Source: Siphonodentalium dalli
Taxonomy: Eukaryota; Mollusca; Scaphopoda; Gadilida; Siphonodentaliidae
Length of the DNA stretch: 64,000 nt
Direction of reading: 5' to 3'
Assembly: GCA_032622095.1 (NCBI GenBank)
Contig: CP136064.1
Span: 278,903,614 to 278,967,613 of the forward strand
A program made the translations under genes and the position numbers. Positions 23,085 to 34,282 of this stretch are shown here, in pieces. The notes beneath the pieces were generated by a model. That model saw only the letters and a list, made by a program, of their open reading frames with translations, made no database searches and was not told the DNA's origin. Positions within the stretch are counted from its first letter, which is position 1; every line of letters begins with the position of its first letter.

Positions 23085-24086
23085 ACATCTCATAATTTAA
23101 GCCATTGAACAACTTAGTAATGAGCAACATCAAAAGTCATTTGGAAATAGTAAAAGTAACACTATTGTTTTTAACCACTAATAGTTAAATTACTTATTAC
23201 AAAAGTTAGACATTACTATAAGTAATTAAATAGCATTTAGTAATAACTTGCCTGAAAAACAGAATAAGTTACAAAACCCATTTTACCAAATACCTAGCAG
23301 CAGAATGAACAGCAACAATTTTGAATGAAGCGACAGAATATAGTTCTCAATGATGCCTATCTATATATACTTAAAGGCACGTGAGGCCTTAATTGTCGAA
23401 AATGTTCATATTTGTTCCAAACACCGTAAACAGAAAAACATTAAAACGCATACAGTTTCGTTCATATATACCATGGCCATCGCGCAAACAGCATGTTATC
23501 ATAAATACCTACTATATTTTACCTAAGCAAGAGCCTGGTTTTGGGTTACAGAGGACAGCCCAATGCTACTGGCTAATCACACACAAATGGCATGAACGCT
23601 CTTTATTAGTTCCATATCAGGAATTAACCAACAAAGAACGCTCTTTATGTTTACCATCATAATATAAACAAACACCAGAAAAGTAATTTTTTATGCTTTT
23701 GTTTACATAACAATGGTTAAACATATGAGAATAATATACTGCTTATGCGATATTTCTTATTTATATACGGACAAAGTATGTCTACATTTTGATGTTCTTT
23801 CTGTTTGTGGCGGTTATTGACGGGTGGAAATATTTTCACAGGATACCCACCGCCAAGGCCAACCGTACCTTTAAATCCTCTACCATTTTTTGGTGGTGGA
23901 GCAAACTGGCACAATGATTGGCCGGCGAATCGTTAACCCTCGACGATTGGCCAGCAGCTCCGCAACCAGAATCTGGTAGAAGAAATAGTGCCAATTACGT
24001 TTGCGCATAATTAGCGTAATAATCACAAGATATTTATAAAACATTTGTAATATTTTATAAATAAGTACATAATAATTCATAATTAT
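23085..24086. repeat. ~1-kb direct repeat, left copy, abutting the LINE 3' end
   Basis: Near-identical to 29046-30056: I count six substitutions, a 1-bp and a 10-bp indel over about 1 kb. The right edge coincides with the 3' tail of the minus-strand LINE. Small frames at 23393 and 23717 recur in the other copy, but they carry no recognisable protein. Confidence 0.9.
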
Positions 24087-24580
24087 ATATATATCTTTAT
24101 TTCCTCCAATTCAGGAGAGTATAACTGAACACAAAAAAAACATACATGGAATAAGCAATAAATATTTACAGACTAACATGACGTGTAATGAAATGAAGAA
24201 GAAAAAAAAAAGAGTTTATATTCACGATTCTGCGTTTCTATAAACTGTGAACCTGGCATGCAAAACCCCCCGGACACACACCGGAACACTTGATGTATAA
24301 GGAGTTGTGCAAGCCGCAGGGATGCATATATGTGTCTACAGCTGCCCCAAATCATTCAGTGTTCCGGTGTACTCGGGCTGGACTAACAAACCAGATTCCA
24401 CAAAACTGTTGATTTATATATATAGCGGATTGACCTTCAGTCGTAACAGCGGAGAATGTGGCAAATGTTACCGTGCGACATATAAATCCTGACATACATT
24501 ATCCGACCATCGACACCACAGTGAGTAAGTAGCGTTAATAAAAAATTGCACATATTCAAGCTTGTCTTCGACGAATGGTT
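24087..24580 (-). other. LINE 3' untranslated region and tail
   Basis: On the minus strand this follows the ORF2 stop and ends GGAGGAAATAAAGATATATA, an AATAAA plus AT-rich tail that touches the flanking direct repeat. Confidence 0.6.
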
Positions 24581-25519
24581 CTAATGTGAGGGGCATATGA
24601 CCCAAAAACAAACATGAATAATTTGCTCCGGGCTCATGTTATCTAGTACGTGATAAAATGAAATTCCGAATATATTTATGATATCATACCATATATTGTT
24701 TCGTATAGATGTGAGAAATCTGCATGATTCCACGAGATGCTCCGCTAGATCCGATATGGTCGCTTCACATTTGTTGCATTGAGTAAGTCTGTTATTTGAT
24801 GAACATATAAGTTGCGCAACAAGCACATGTTTATGTTTATCGCGAGGATGCTTATGACAAATGCGCCATAGATTAGAAAGAACAGGTGCTGGATGGATCG
24901 CAAAAAAACGTGAAAATTCGGTGTCGGATGATACTCTATTATCCCAGTCACGTTGATTGGATACTTCTGAAACTTTAATAAGTTCTTTCCACATTGATTT
25001 ATTCATAAAGGTGGACGTGTCTATAAAAGACACAATATGTTCTGTCAAATTACGCTGATTTGAAACATATAAAGCATTATTGCAAAATGATTGTGAACAA
25101 GTAAGACCAGACAATGCATCTATTAGACGACATATGAATACTTCTTTCACTCTCTTGTAAGGAGAAACATGACATAATGCACATAATAGTGATAACACTC
25201 TACGTTCAATGTAAACACGCAGTGGTGGCATTCCTATGAAACCCAATGCCATATCAGTTCTGGTTCTTGTATGAAAACCTTGGATGTGCTTCAAACACAT
25301 CCTATGAATTTTTTCAAGGCGATTATAGTCTGTTGAATTTAGACCGGCGAGTATTTCTGAACCGTACAACCCTTTAGGTAAAACTATTGATTCATAAATT
25401 TTCTTAGAGCTAATAGGTGTCAAACCACCTGAGTACACGCCACAATTGGACAACATAAAGTAAACTGATCTGATTTTATCAACAATGGTTTCTACGAAAG
25501 AGCTCATCAAGCGGGACTT
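24581..25519 (-). pseudogene. LINE ORF2, C-terminal part (3' of the inserted element)
   Basis: A 309-codon minus-strand frame beginning MMSSFVETIVDKIRSVYFML. It covers the region after the reverse transcriptase palm (LPKGLYGSEILAGLNSTDY, IHRMCLKHIQGFHTRTRTD) and ends with a zinc knuckle CNKCEATISDLAEHLVESC (C-x2-C-x9-H-x4-C) and a short tail. It is the continuation of the frame at 28055-29020, interrupted by the 2529-bp element. The two halves return to the same frame if that element and one 3-bp target duplication are ignored, so ORF2 was open when the element landed. Similar in order and spacing to the plus-strand LINE at 9-10 kb, so the two are related lineages. Confidence 0.8.
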
Positions 25520-26430
25520 ATTCGGCCGAATTCTGGTCCCTGGTCTAGACCACCCTAATAATCACGGTGTTCCATGTCTGAACCTGGTCTCGCGAAACCA
25601 CCTGGTCTCGATTTAGATTAGGCGGATCATTGTTCAATCAACGACGATCGGTGTATCGACGGACAAAGGCACGCTTGGTGCTCGAACAATATGATTGCGT
25701 TCACGTCGCGAATAGTTGAGCATTAATGTAACGGGTTATCACCGAACACGTGCGGTGTGTCGTCTTTACAGGCATGTGATTGGAGTGTCTCCATGCGGAT
25801 GGTGGGGGTGTTGTCCATATTTCCAATCCGCTCCATCCTAATTTGGGGGGGGGGGGTGAGACACCCCAAGTTCCCATGTCGCCACGACCCTACCTTTATG
25901 TTTATTTATTATGATAACCTATTTTGATGTCAGCGGTTTGAGTAAATGTTTTAGTTGAGTAAAAAAACCACTTGTTTCACGGCCGATGGAACCACCCATG
26001 GCCTAAACGTGGCTATACATTGTTTATACCATTACCACCTCCCGATGCACCGAATAATCAGTCTCAGAGACCGCCCTTAAATCTCGACCCAAACATATAA
26101 TGGGCTAAAAACAATTGTGCCCATCATTTCAGTTGCCATCATTCCAATTTCCAAGAATCCAAATGGTAAGACATTATTGGAACAAGGACGATTAACAAAA
26201 TGTACGTTAAAATAAGAATTTCTCAGAGATTCTAGGGTTTGGTTTGGTTTGTTAGGGTTTATCGTCGATATAGCCGCTATGCCACACACGACGTTGTCAA
26301 TTTTACGGGTGGAGGAAAGATCACGCAGAGGCTTAATTTCACCGAGAAAGCGTCCCACTGCGTGTAGAAACCACCGATCCCCAGAAAGCAACTGACAAAC
26401 TTTCCCAGATACACGATTACGGTCACCCTA

Positions 26431-26521
26431 CCTATGACGGGGTTCGAACCAGCTTCGTCAGCGCTGGACGGCCTGTGACGGTGTAATTCACCTGGCACTC
26501 TACCGACTGAACCACCGGGGC
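26431..26521 (-). repeat. tRNA-like segment (SINE head or tRNA relic)
   Basis: The minus strand has an A-box-like TGGTTCAGTCGGTAGAGTG (26496-26514) and a perfect B-box GGTTCGAACCCC (26439-26450), in the order of an internal RNA polymerase III promoter. Box spacing is longer than in an ordinary intronless tRNA, and I cannot fold a convincing anticodon arm. I therefore favour a tRNA-derived SINE head or relic over a functional tRNA. Confidence 0.5.
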
Positions 26522-26611
26522 CCCCGCGATTTCTAGGGACACAAGATAGTAAACTCCATTCTTGTATTTATTTTTCAGCAAATGCGTTTAAATAAAAGAA
26601 TCATAAATTTA

Positions 26612-26948
26612 TTTATCACATAATTTGGCCATAAAAGCAGTTTCATAATTATCGGTAATAGACACGTTTAATATCAGCGCGTGCGATGACGTCACGGCGT
26701 TCTTCAAATAACTTGCGATCGCTGTAGTTTATGATTGTTGTTTTCGATGAATATTTCGCGTTGCTTCGGGTTTATTTGATCATGTGATAAAAGGTATCTC
26801 ACACTCGTCCTATTTTATACGTAATTTATCAACCTCGTCCTCTAAATTCTATTTGAGCCTCGGTAAACCTCGGCTCAAATCGAATTTAGTGAACTCGGTT
26901 GATAAATTCCGTATAAAATAGAAACTCATGTGAGATCCTCTATATATT
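26612..26948 (+). mobile_element. Fold-back element with CRE motif, copy 1
   Basis: A hairpin at about 26800-26937 has arms of about 65 bp around GCCTCGGTAAACCTCGGC. It is preceded by GCGATGACGTCACGGCG (about 26683) and by sequence shared with 41109-41444. The whole unit recurs there in the opposite orientation. Confidence 0.75.
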
Positions 26949-27130
26949 TAGATTTTTTTTCTTCTATTTTTGTTTTGTTTTTATTTTATTTTAATGTTTT
27001 GAAAAAAAAAAATTCTTTTGTTTTTTTGTTTGTTTTGTTTTGTTTTTGTAATTTTTTTTTCTGGTTCTGTTTTTTGTTTGTAATTTTTTTTTTCGTCTTT
27101 ACTGTTTTTTTGTTCGCTTTACGTTTAAAA
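26949..27130. repeat. T-rich low-complexity tract
   Basis: Long T-runs interrupted by G and C. The 67-codon frame across it is mostly Phe, Leu and Val and is a composition artefact. Confidence 0.85.
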
Positions 27131-28054
27131 TAAAATTACTTAAAACATCAGTATTATTCTTGTTCAAAATACTGGAATAATCTACGTGAATGGGCGGTAA
27201 GAGTAATCCCCATTAAGAAGCATTCCATGCAACGTCAATTTTATGAATACGCCGGGAAAGCCCTGCATCCCGCCCATGAGATGAAAGACGAAAATGAAAA
27301 TCCGATGTGCCATTCACTGTTATGCCGGGTCGCCCATGCTCATCCACAGCAAATCACCGGGGTACACGCACGCGTGATTGTTACAGTTATGATAGGTGAC
27401 ATTATATAAAACACAGTTACACTAGATCATTTCTAATGTTCAGTTAAAAGCCAGCTTGTGATTGCTCAAACTATTCACCATCGTGCGAATGACTGGCTTA
27501 CAATCAAACTAATAATCCGCATTAGAGTTCTGCACCATAAATATATTCTCGAAACCAGACTTCGCTATTCTCGTCTCAGGATCAAGTCTCGGTTTATACA
27601 AAAATCTCAGACCAGGGGGGGACTAGGTCTCAGTTGCAGACTATTACCTATAACACACATAATTATGGATTATATTAAATCTTGTCCAGTTCATATATAA
27701 TTATAATCTTTACTCTACACGACATACAAATATAACACAATTACAATTTGGTTAACATAAAGATAAATGCTTCCAAAAAATACTTATGTTTCTGTTACCA
27801 GAACTTGTACGTTACCACATGGTTCGAATTATGAACAGACCGACAAAGGCTTGAATGACAATAAGAAGGCAAACCTTGGTTTACGTAAACCTGAGTTTCA
27901 AAAAGACGAGAATACGGACCAGTGCTGACCAATAATCCCAGCTTACTCGCCTCGAAGCTGGGTAACACATCGCGATCACCGCGGTTTCGGCCTGGTCTAG
28001 ACTATAGTTTACATGAAACTCTGGTCTAGACCAGGGACCAGAATTCGGCCGATT

Positions 28055-29045
28055 GAGAGGTATCCCCAAATGTGTTACTTCATCTGTTTCCATTATTTGG
28101 CTTTTTCCAAGGTGCCAACATCTTTTCGCTTTAGATGCTTCATTGTCTGTTTCATTAAAGACGATAACGTGTGTTTTCATTGGGTTAAAGCGATATCTCC
28201 ACTTATTACTGTATTGTACACATAAATTACACATCGATTGAAGACCAAGCTTCGTTAAGGGGAATAATGCCATATCATCAGCATGTGTTACAAAAGAGCA
28301 GTTAATGTCGTGCACGTGTAGACCAAATCCGGACTCATCTAGTATGTTTAATAATTCGTCAATGAATAAATTATAGAGAAAAGGTGATATTGTGCCTCCC
28401 TGCCTGGTTCCATGGCAAATATCTATCCATTTAGAAGTCGAATTCTTGAATAAAGTGACGCATTTGATTCCAGTAAGTAAGGTGTTGAAAAGTCTTAGTG
28501 TTTTACCTCGAATGTCGCGTTGGTGCAATTTGAGAAGAAGGCCATTAATCCAAACTGTATCAAAGGCCTTCCAAACGTCCAGGAAACATGTATACAGTTT
28601 ACTTTTCTTTTCGGTCGTGTAAGAAATGCAATCGGAAACAAGGTAGGAAGACATCAAACAACTCACCCCCTTTTGAAATCCGTTTTGTAACGGATGAGTT
28701 TCAAGAGTTTTGGGGTCATTAACTTGCAATCGAGTTAAGATAACTCTTTCAAGGAGCTTGTATAATGTCGGCAAAAGTGTAATGGCTCTGTAGCTATCAA
28801 AGTCGTCCTTCGGCTTCCGACCACCTTTATGCAGGGAAAATATCACTCCTCGTTTAGCATTTATGGGAAAGTACTCATGAAAGAATATCTGGTTAAATAG
28901 ATAGGCGATATGTCCTGACAGGACGTCGCCACCAAATATGATATGTTCATTGCTGATATTATCCCAACCAGCAGCTTTATTTAGAGATAGGAGTCTGTTT
29001 CTGTATGTAAAATATGTTAATCTGCTGACTTATTATTTGTGCTGT
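28055..29045 (-). pseudogene. LINE ORF2, N-terminal part of reverse transcriptase, 5'-truncated
   Basis: On the minus strand this opens near 29010 with KAAGWDNISNEHIIFGG, then VIFSLHKGG, FDSYRAITLLPTLYKLLE and FLDVWKAFDTVWINGLLLKL (the first catalytic Asp region). After these come GTRQGGTISPFLYNLFIDEL and THADDMALFPLTKLGL, where the active-site motif is HADD (28274-28285) in place of (Y/F)ADD. Then come QYSNKWRYRFNPMKTHVIVF and a THLGIPLN motif, where the 2529-bp element enters. The endonuclease is missing; the element begins at 29045, directly against the right 1-kb repeat. The frame has few or no stops, which suggests a fairly young insertion. The His in the active site may be a lineage feature or a mutation. 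Confidence 0.8.
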
Positions 29046-30056
29046 ACATCTCATAATTTAAGCCATTGAACAACTTAGTAATGAGCAACATCAAAAGTCA
29101 TTTGGAAATAGTAAAAGTAACACTATTGTTTTTAACCACTAATAGTTAAATTACTTATTACAAAAGTTAGACACTACTATAAGTAATTAAATAGCATTTA
29201 GTAATAACTTAGAAATAATTGCCTGAAAAACATAATAAGTTACAAAACCCATTTTATCAAATACCTAGCAGCAGAATGAACAGCAACAATTTTGAATGAA
29301 GCGACAGAATATAGTTCTCAATGATGCCTATCTATATATACTTAAAGGCACGTGAGGCCTTAATTGTCGAAAATGTTCATATTTGTTCCAAACACCGTAA
29401 ACAGAAAAACATTAAAACGCATACAGTTTCGTTCATATATACCATGGCCATCGCGCAAACAGCATGTTATCATAAATACCTACTATATTTTACCTAAGCA
29501 AGAGCCTGGTTTGGGTTACAGAGGACAGCCCAATGCTACTGGCTAATCACACACAAATGGCATAAACGCTCTTTATTAGTTCCATATCAGGAATTAACCA
29601 ACAAAGAACGCTCTTTATGTTTACCATCATAATATAAACAAACACCAGAAAAGTAATTTTTTATGCTTTTGTTTACATAACAATGGTTAAACATATGAGA
29701 ATAATATACTGTTTATGCGATATTTCTTATTTATATACGGACAAAGTATGTCTACATTTTGATGTTCTTTCTGTTTGTGGCGGTTATTGACGGGTGGAAA
29801 TATTTTCACAGGATACCCACCGCCAAGGCCAACCGTACCTTTAAATCCTCTACCATTTTTTGGTGGTGGAGCAAACTGGCACAATGATTGGCCGGCTAAT
29901 CGTTAACCCTCGACGATTGGCCAGCAGCTCCGCAACCAGAATCTGGTAGAAGAAATAGTGCCAATTACGTTTGCGCATAATTAGCGTAATAATCACAAGA
30001 TATTTATAAAACATTTGTAATATTTTATAAATAAGTACATAATAATTCATAATTAT
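29046..30056. repeat. ~1-kb direct repeat, right copy, abutting the LINE 5' end
   Basis: The partner of 23085-24086. The left edge (ACATCTCATAATTTAAGCC) is exactly where LINE sequence stops. Copies with both inner edges at the ends of the retroelement behave like an unusually long target-site duplication. Confidence 0.9.
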
Positions 30057-30264
30057 GCATAATTGTGGTGGACACATTTTTATTTGAGTTAAATTGTAGT
30101 TAAGGCTGATTACGCAAAGATGTTTATACCAGCGTAGGACTACGCGAAAATGGTGTAGAACACAAAATAGTTTGATGATATGAATATTATGGTTTGGAGA
30201 AATTATATAATCATAAAGGCCAGGCCTTTACAATATTAAGGGCTAATCATTATGTGATTAAGGT

Positions 30265-31735
30265 GTTTCTCGACCGTTGACCATTTCATAAGGGAATGGC
30301 TCGTCTATCTAGATAAAGGGATTATAATTAGTTTGTTGAACTTATTATTTGAACATTCCACAAGGGAATGGCTCGTCTATCTAGATAAAGGGATTATAAT
30401 TAGTTTGTTGAACTTATTATTTGAACATTTCATAAGGGAATGGCTCGTCTATCTAGATGAAGGATTTATAATTATTTTGTTGAACTTATTACTTGAACAT
30501 TACTTGAACATTTCATAAGGGAATGACTCGTCTATCTAGATAAAAGGATTATAATTAGTTTGATGAACTTATTACTTGAACATTTCATAAGGGAATGGCT
30601 CGTCTATCTAGATAAAGGGATTATAACTAGTTTGTTGAACTTATTATTTGAACATTTCATAAGGAATGTGTCGTCTACCTACATAAAGGGATTATAATTA
30701 GTGTGTTGAACTTATTAGTTGAACATTTCATGAGGGAATGGTTCGTCTAACTCGATAAAGGGATTATAATAATGAGTTTGTTGAACTTATTAGTTGAACA
30801 TTTCATAAGTGAATGGCTCGTCTATCTCGATAAAGGGAGATTATCATGATCAAGAGTTTGTTGAACTTATTAGTTGAACAATTCACAAGGGAATGGCTCG
30901 TCTAACCCGATAAAGGGATTATAATCATGAGTTTGTTGAACTAGTTAGTTGAACATTTCACAAGGGAATGCCTCGTCTATCTAGATAAAGGGATTATCAT
31001 GATCAAGAGTTTGTTGAACTTATTAGTTGAACATTTCACAAGGGAATGGCTAGTCTAACCCGATAAAGGGGTTATAATAATGAGTTTGTTGGACTTATTA
31101 GTTGAACATTTCATGAGGGAATGGTTCGTCTAACTCGATAAAGGGATTATAATAATGAGTTTGTTGAACTTATTAGTTGAACATTTCATAAGTGAATGGC
31201 TCGTCTATCTAGATAAAGGGATTATCATGATCAAGAGTTTGTTGAACTTATTAGTTGAACATTTCACAAGGGAATGGCTCGTCTAACCCGATAAAGGGGT
31301 TATAATAATGAGTTTGTTGGACTTATTAGTTGAACATTTCATAAGGGAATGGTTCGTCTAACTAGATAAAGGGATTATAATAATGAGTTTGTTGAACTTA
31401 TTAGTTGAACATTTCATAAGTGAATGGCTCGTCTATCTAGATAAAGGGATTATCATGATCAAGAGTTTGTTGAACTTATTAGTTGAACATTTCACAAGGG
31501 AATGGCTCGTCTAACCCGATAAAGGGGTTATAATAATGAGTTTGTTGGACTTATTAGTTGAACATTTCATAAGGGAATGGTTCATCTAACTAGATAAAGG
31601 GATTATAATAATAAGTTTGTTGAACTTATTAGTTGATCATTTCACAAGGGAATGGCTCGTCTAACCCGATAAAGGGGTTATAATGATGAGTTTGTTGAAC
31701 TTATTATTTGAACATTTCTTAAGGGTAGTACTCGC
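30265..31735 (+). repeat. ~75-bp minisatellite, about 19 copies, with higher-order period
   Basis: The unit contains AAGGGAATGGCTCGTCTATC, AGATAAAGGGATTATAAT and TTGTTGAACTTATTAGTTGA. From about 30,840 on, three unit types follow in order (one with CCCGATAAAGGGGTTATAAT, one with a variant GGTTCGTC, one with GATTATCATGATCAAGAGT). This gives a period of about 228 bp (for example 31039, 31267, 31494). Confidence 0.9.
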
Positions 31736-31854
31736 CTATAAGTATATTAAGGGTTAATGTGATCAATGAGTTTCTTGGCCGTTAAACATTTCCAATGGGA
31801 ATGGCTCGATCTAGATAAAGGGATTGTAATGCCAATCAGTTGGGCCCTTTCTAT

Positions 31855-32560
31855 ACTAAAGCACAATTGATGAGTAGTTATCCCATAGGAAATGTTCAGA
31901 TAATAAGTTAACCCTTTCTATATTAAATCATCATTGATGAGTAATTATCCCACAGGAAATGTTCAGATAATAAGTTTAACCCTTTCTATACTAAAGTATT
32001 ATTGAGTAGTTATATCATAGGAAATATTAAGATAATAACCCTTTCTATATCATCATTAATGAGTTGTTATCCCATAGGTTTAAATGTCCAGATAATAAGC
32101 TTAACCCTTTCTATACTAAATAATCATTGGTGAATAGTTATCCCATAGGAAATGCTCAGATAATAAGTTAACCCTTTCTATAATTAATCTTCACCGATGA
32201 GAAGTTATCCAATAGGAAATTTTCAGATAATATTATATCTATATAATTTATCATTTGTTCAGCCAAACAGTAAATTATAATGGTATAGGTTCAATTCTGC
32301 CAAGGCCTATGCAGATGAAGGCCCTCTTAGTAAATTTTATCTAATTGCACTACCACTCCGGGTTATTAAATAATGGGAAGGAACCCAGTATACCATAAAG
32401 AAATGGTATACTGAATTCCGACCTTGTTTTGTATTTCTCAGAACTATAAATACTAATGCGTTTAACTCTTTCTATACTAATCATTTGTGAGTATTTATAG
32501 TTATCCCATAGGAATTTTTCAGATAATAAGTTTAACCCTTTCTCTAATAAAGGATCATTG
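31855..32560 (+). repeat. ~74-bp satellite, about 9 degenerate copies
   Basis: The unit is built from TAACCCTTTCTATACTAAA, CATTGATGAGTAGTTATCCC and ATAGGAAATGTTCAGATAAT. Copies near 32250-32450 are disrupted. The array runs directly into the truncated Gypsy-type element at about 32560. A reversed single unit is at 20800. Confidence 0.85.
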
Positions 32561-32562
32561 AT

Positions 32563-33774
32563 GAATATTTATCCAATGCATATTCGTGGAAACGTTCCAA
32601 TCCAGCCACAACTCCAAGAAGTTCTTTTTCGATTTGAGCATAATTTTGTTCAGTTGAGGTTAATTGCACGACTCGCGTACACCACAGGTTTGCCAGCTTG
32701 TAGAATTGAAAACCCCAATCCATGTAGAGCTTGCATCACTTTGCAGAACAAGTTCCTTGTATGGGTCATAATATTGTAGAACAGGAAAGGTCGTGATCAT
32801 ACACTTTATTTTCTCAAACGCATCGTCTTCTACGTGTGTCCACTTCCACTCAACACCCACTTTCGAGAGACGCCGTATAGGTTCGAGTGTCTCAGACAAG
32901 TTCGGCAAAAATTTCGCCAGGTAGTTGATGAATCCACAATATCGCTGGACTTCTTCCACATCCCGTGGGGCTTTCATCTCCTTTATAAGCGAGATATTAC
33001 GCGGATCCGGTTTCAAACCAGAAGCTGTTATATAACATGTCCCATGAATGGAACTTCAGCTTGAGTTTTGATTTGTTCAGCACGACACCGCGTTCTGTAC
33101 AACTTTGCAAGAACCATTTGAATTTTCTATCATGGTCGTCGTTTGCCAAATCCACAGTGTCTCCTTGGCCGAAAATAAGTACATCGTCTGCCATACATCG
33201 TACTCCTTCCAGACCTTCTAGCGCTTGGTGAAGCCTCTTCTAGAATATTTCCGGTCTTGTTTTCAAACCATAAGCTAATCTCTTCCACCTATATCGACCG
33301 AAAGGTGTCTCAAATGTAGTAAGAAGGCTGGATTCCTCATCAAGAACCAAATGAAGAAACCCTGCCTTGAGATCTGCTGTAAAGAATACTTTCGCTTTTG
33401 AAAGTTCAGGCAACATTCCGTCCAACGTAGGCAGCTGATAATGTTCACGCTTGAGTGCTTTGTTCAACGGCTTTGTATCAATGCATATCCTAATGTCATC
33501 AGTCCTTTTTCGATGCTATATATAACGAAACTACTGACCCATTCTGTTGGTTGGTCCACACTCAGTAGTACTCCAGATTTAACCATGCACACAAGTTGTT
33601 CGCGGAATTTCTGTTTCATAGCCACCGGCACACGTCGGGATGGTGTAACAACAGGCTTAACGTCTGGGTCAACATCCAGATGAACTGTTCCAGTCAGGGT
33701 TCCAAAGTCACCTTTGAATACATCTGAAACTTGTATGGTATTGTTAATTTCGGACTTCACGAGTTTAATGTCAG
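32563..33774 (-). pseudogene. Ty3/Gypsy-type pol fragment: reverse transcriptase and partial RNase H
   Basis: Minus-strand frames in order: a region before the reverse transcriptase (VHLDVDPDVKPVV, then SGVLLSVDQPTEWVSSFVI); then LNKALKREHYQLPTLDGML, AKVFFTADLKAGFLHLVLDE and TFETPFGRYRWKRL; then the active site MADDVLIFG (about 33170-33197). Next come GFINYLAKFLPNLSETLEPI and LQYYDPYKELVLQSDAS, and the RNase H start TEQNYAQIEKELLGVV (about 32610-32660). Decay is clear: a TAG in frame before KRLHQALEG (about 33239-33241) and frame changes near 33490, 33010 and 32690. Integrase and a 3' LTR are missing, because the element stops where the 74-bp satellite starts. Old, inactive retrotransposon relic. 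Confidence 0.8.
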
Positions 33775-33782
33775 TGCTAATT

Positions 33783-34274
33783 TTTGGACAATTATTTCAT
33801 TGTTTATCTACATTTGTTTGACTCTATCAGAGGTGTGTTTCGTTTCTATGGTATTCGCGTTAGGTTCGTTTCTTTGTTAGATTAGGCTTTCGCGAAATTA
33901 CAACATTTCTTTGTATTAATCAGCGGGCTATTTTTATGCAACTTGTTAATTCTTGCCCAAGCATGTGCTCATTAATTACCATTCATCGCACGTATTCTAA
34001 TCTTTACTTTTAATAATAACTTATTTGTCAAACTGCTAATGCCTTTGTAGTGATCGGATATTTTATATGCAAATCTGTTAATCTAATCTCGCGTCGTTAA
34101 TTCACACCTGTTCATGCTTTGTATATAAGAATTTGTAAAACTGTGATATGGCACTTTTATGTTTTGGAACTCCAATATTCAGTCACGTTTCACCTATTAC
34201 AACTGGAGTTCCAATTGTTTTTGGTGGATTCCAACTATACCGGAATGTCCGTATATGTCTATTGTGAAAATAAA
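33783..34274. mobile_element. ~492-bp insertion in the Gypsy-type element
   Basis: Non-coding, A+T-rich sequence flanked by the octamer TGCTAATT (33775-33782 and 34275-34282). It separates the protease and reverse transcriptase parts. A small inverted pair around 34164-34212 (GGAACTCCAAT and ACTGGAGTTCC) lies near its right end. An 8-bp target duplication would suit a hAT-like MITE, but no clear terminal inverted repeats are seen. Confidence 0.5.
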
Positions 34275-34282
34275 TGCTAATT

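Larger units (their letters stand above)
25523..28051. mobile_element. 2529-bp DNA element with 30-bp terminal inverted repeats
   Basis: The ends are perfect inverted repeats of 30 bp starting CGGCCGAATTCTGGTCCCTG. The trinucleotide ATT is duplicated outside (25520-25522 and 28052-28054). It sits inside LINE ORF2 and its removal leaves that frame open. The interior encodes no transposase that I can recognise. It contains a G-run with GAGACACCCC (25845-25870), a tRNA-like segment (26431-26521), a fold-back element (26612-26948) and a T-rich tract (26949-27130). A 3-bp target duplication occurs in PIF/Harbinger- and CACTA-like groups, but the terminal bases do not decide it. Non-autonomous composite. 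Confidence 0.85.

Noticed and set aside
26431-26521. Functional tRNA gene on the minus strand
   Set aside because: A- and B-boxes are present, but spacing is too long, no sound anticodon arm can be drawn, and it sits inside a transposon.
23085-30056. 1-kb direct repeats as LTRs of a retrovirus-like element
   Set aside because: The interior encodes a non-LTR reverse transcriptase with a zinc knuckle on the minus strand. There are no TG...CA ends, primer-binding site or polypurine tract.
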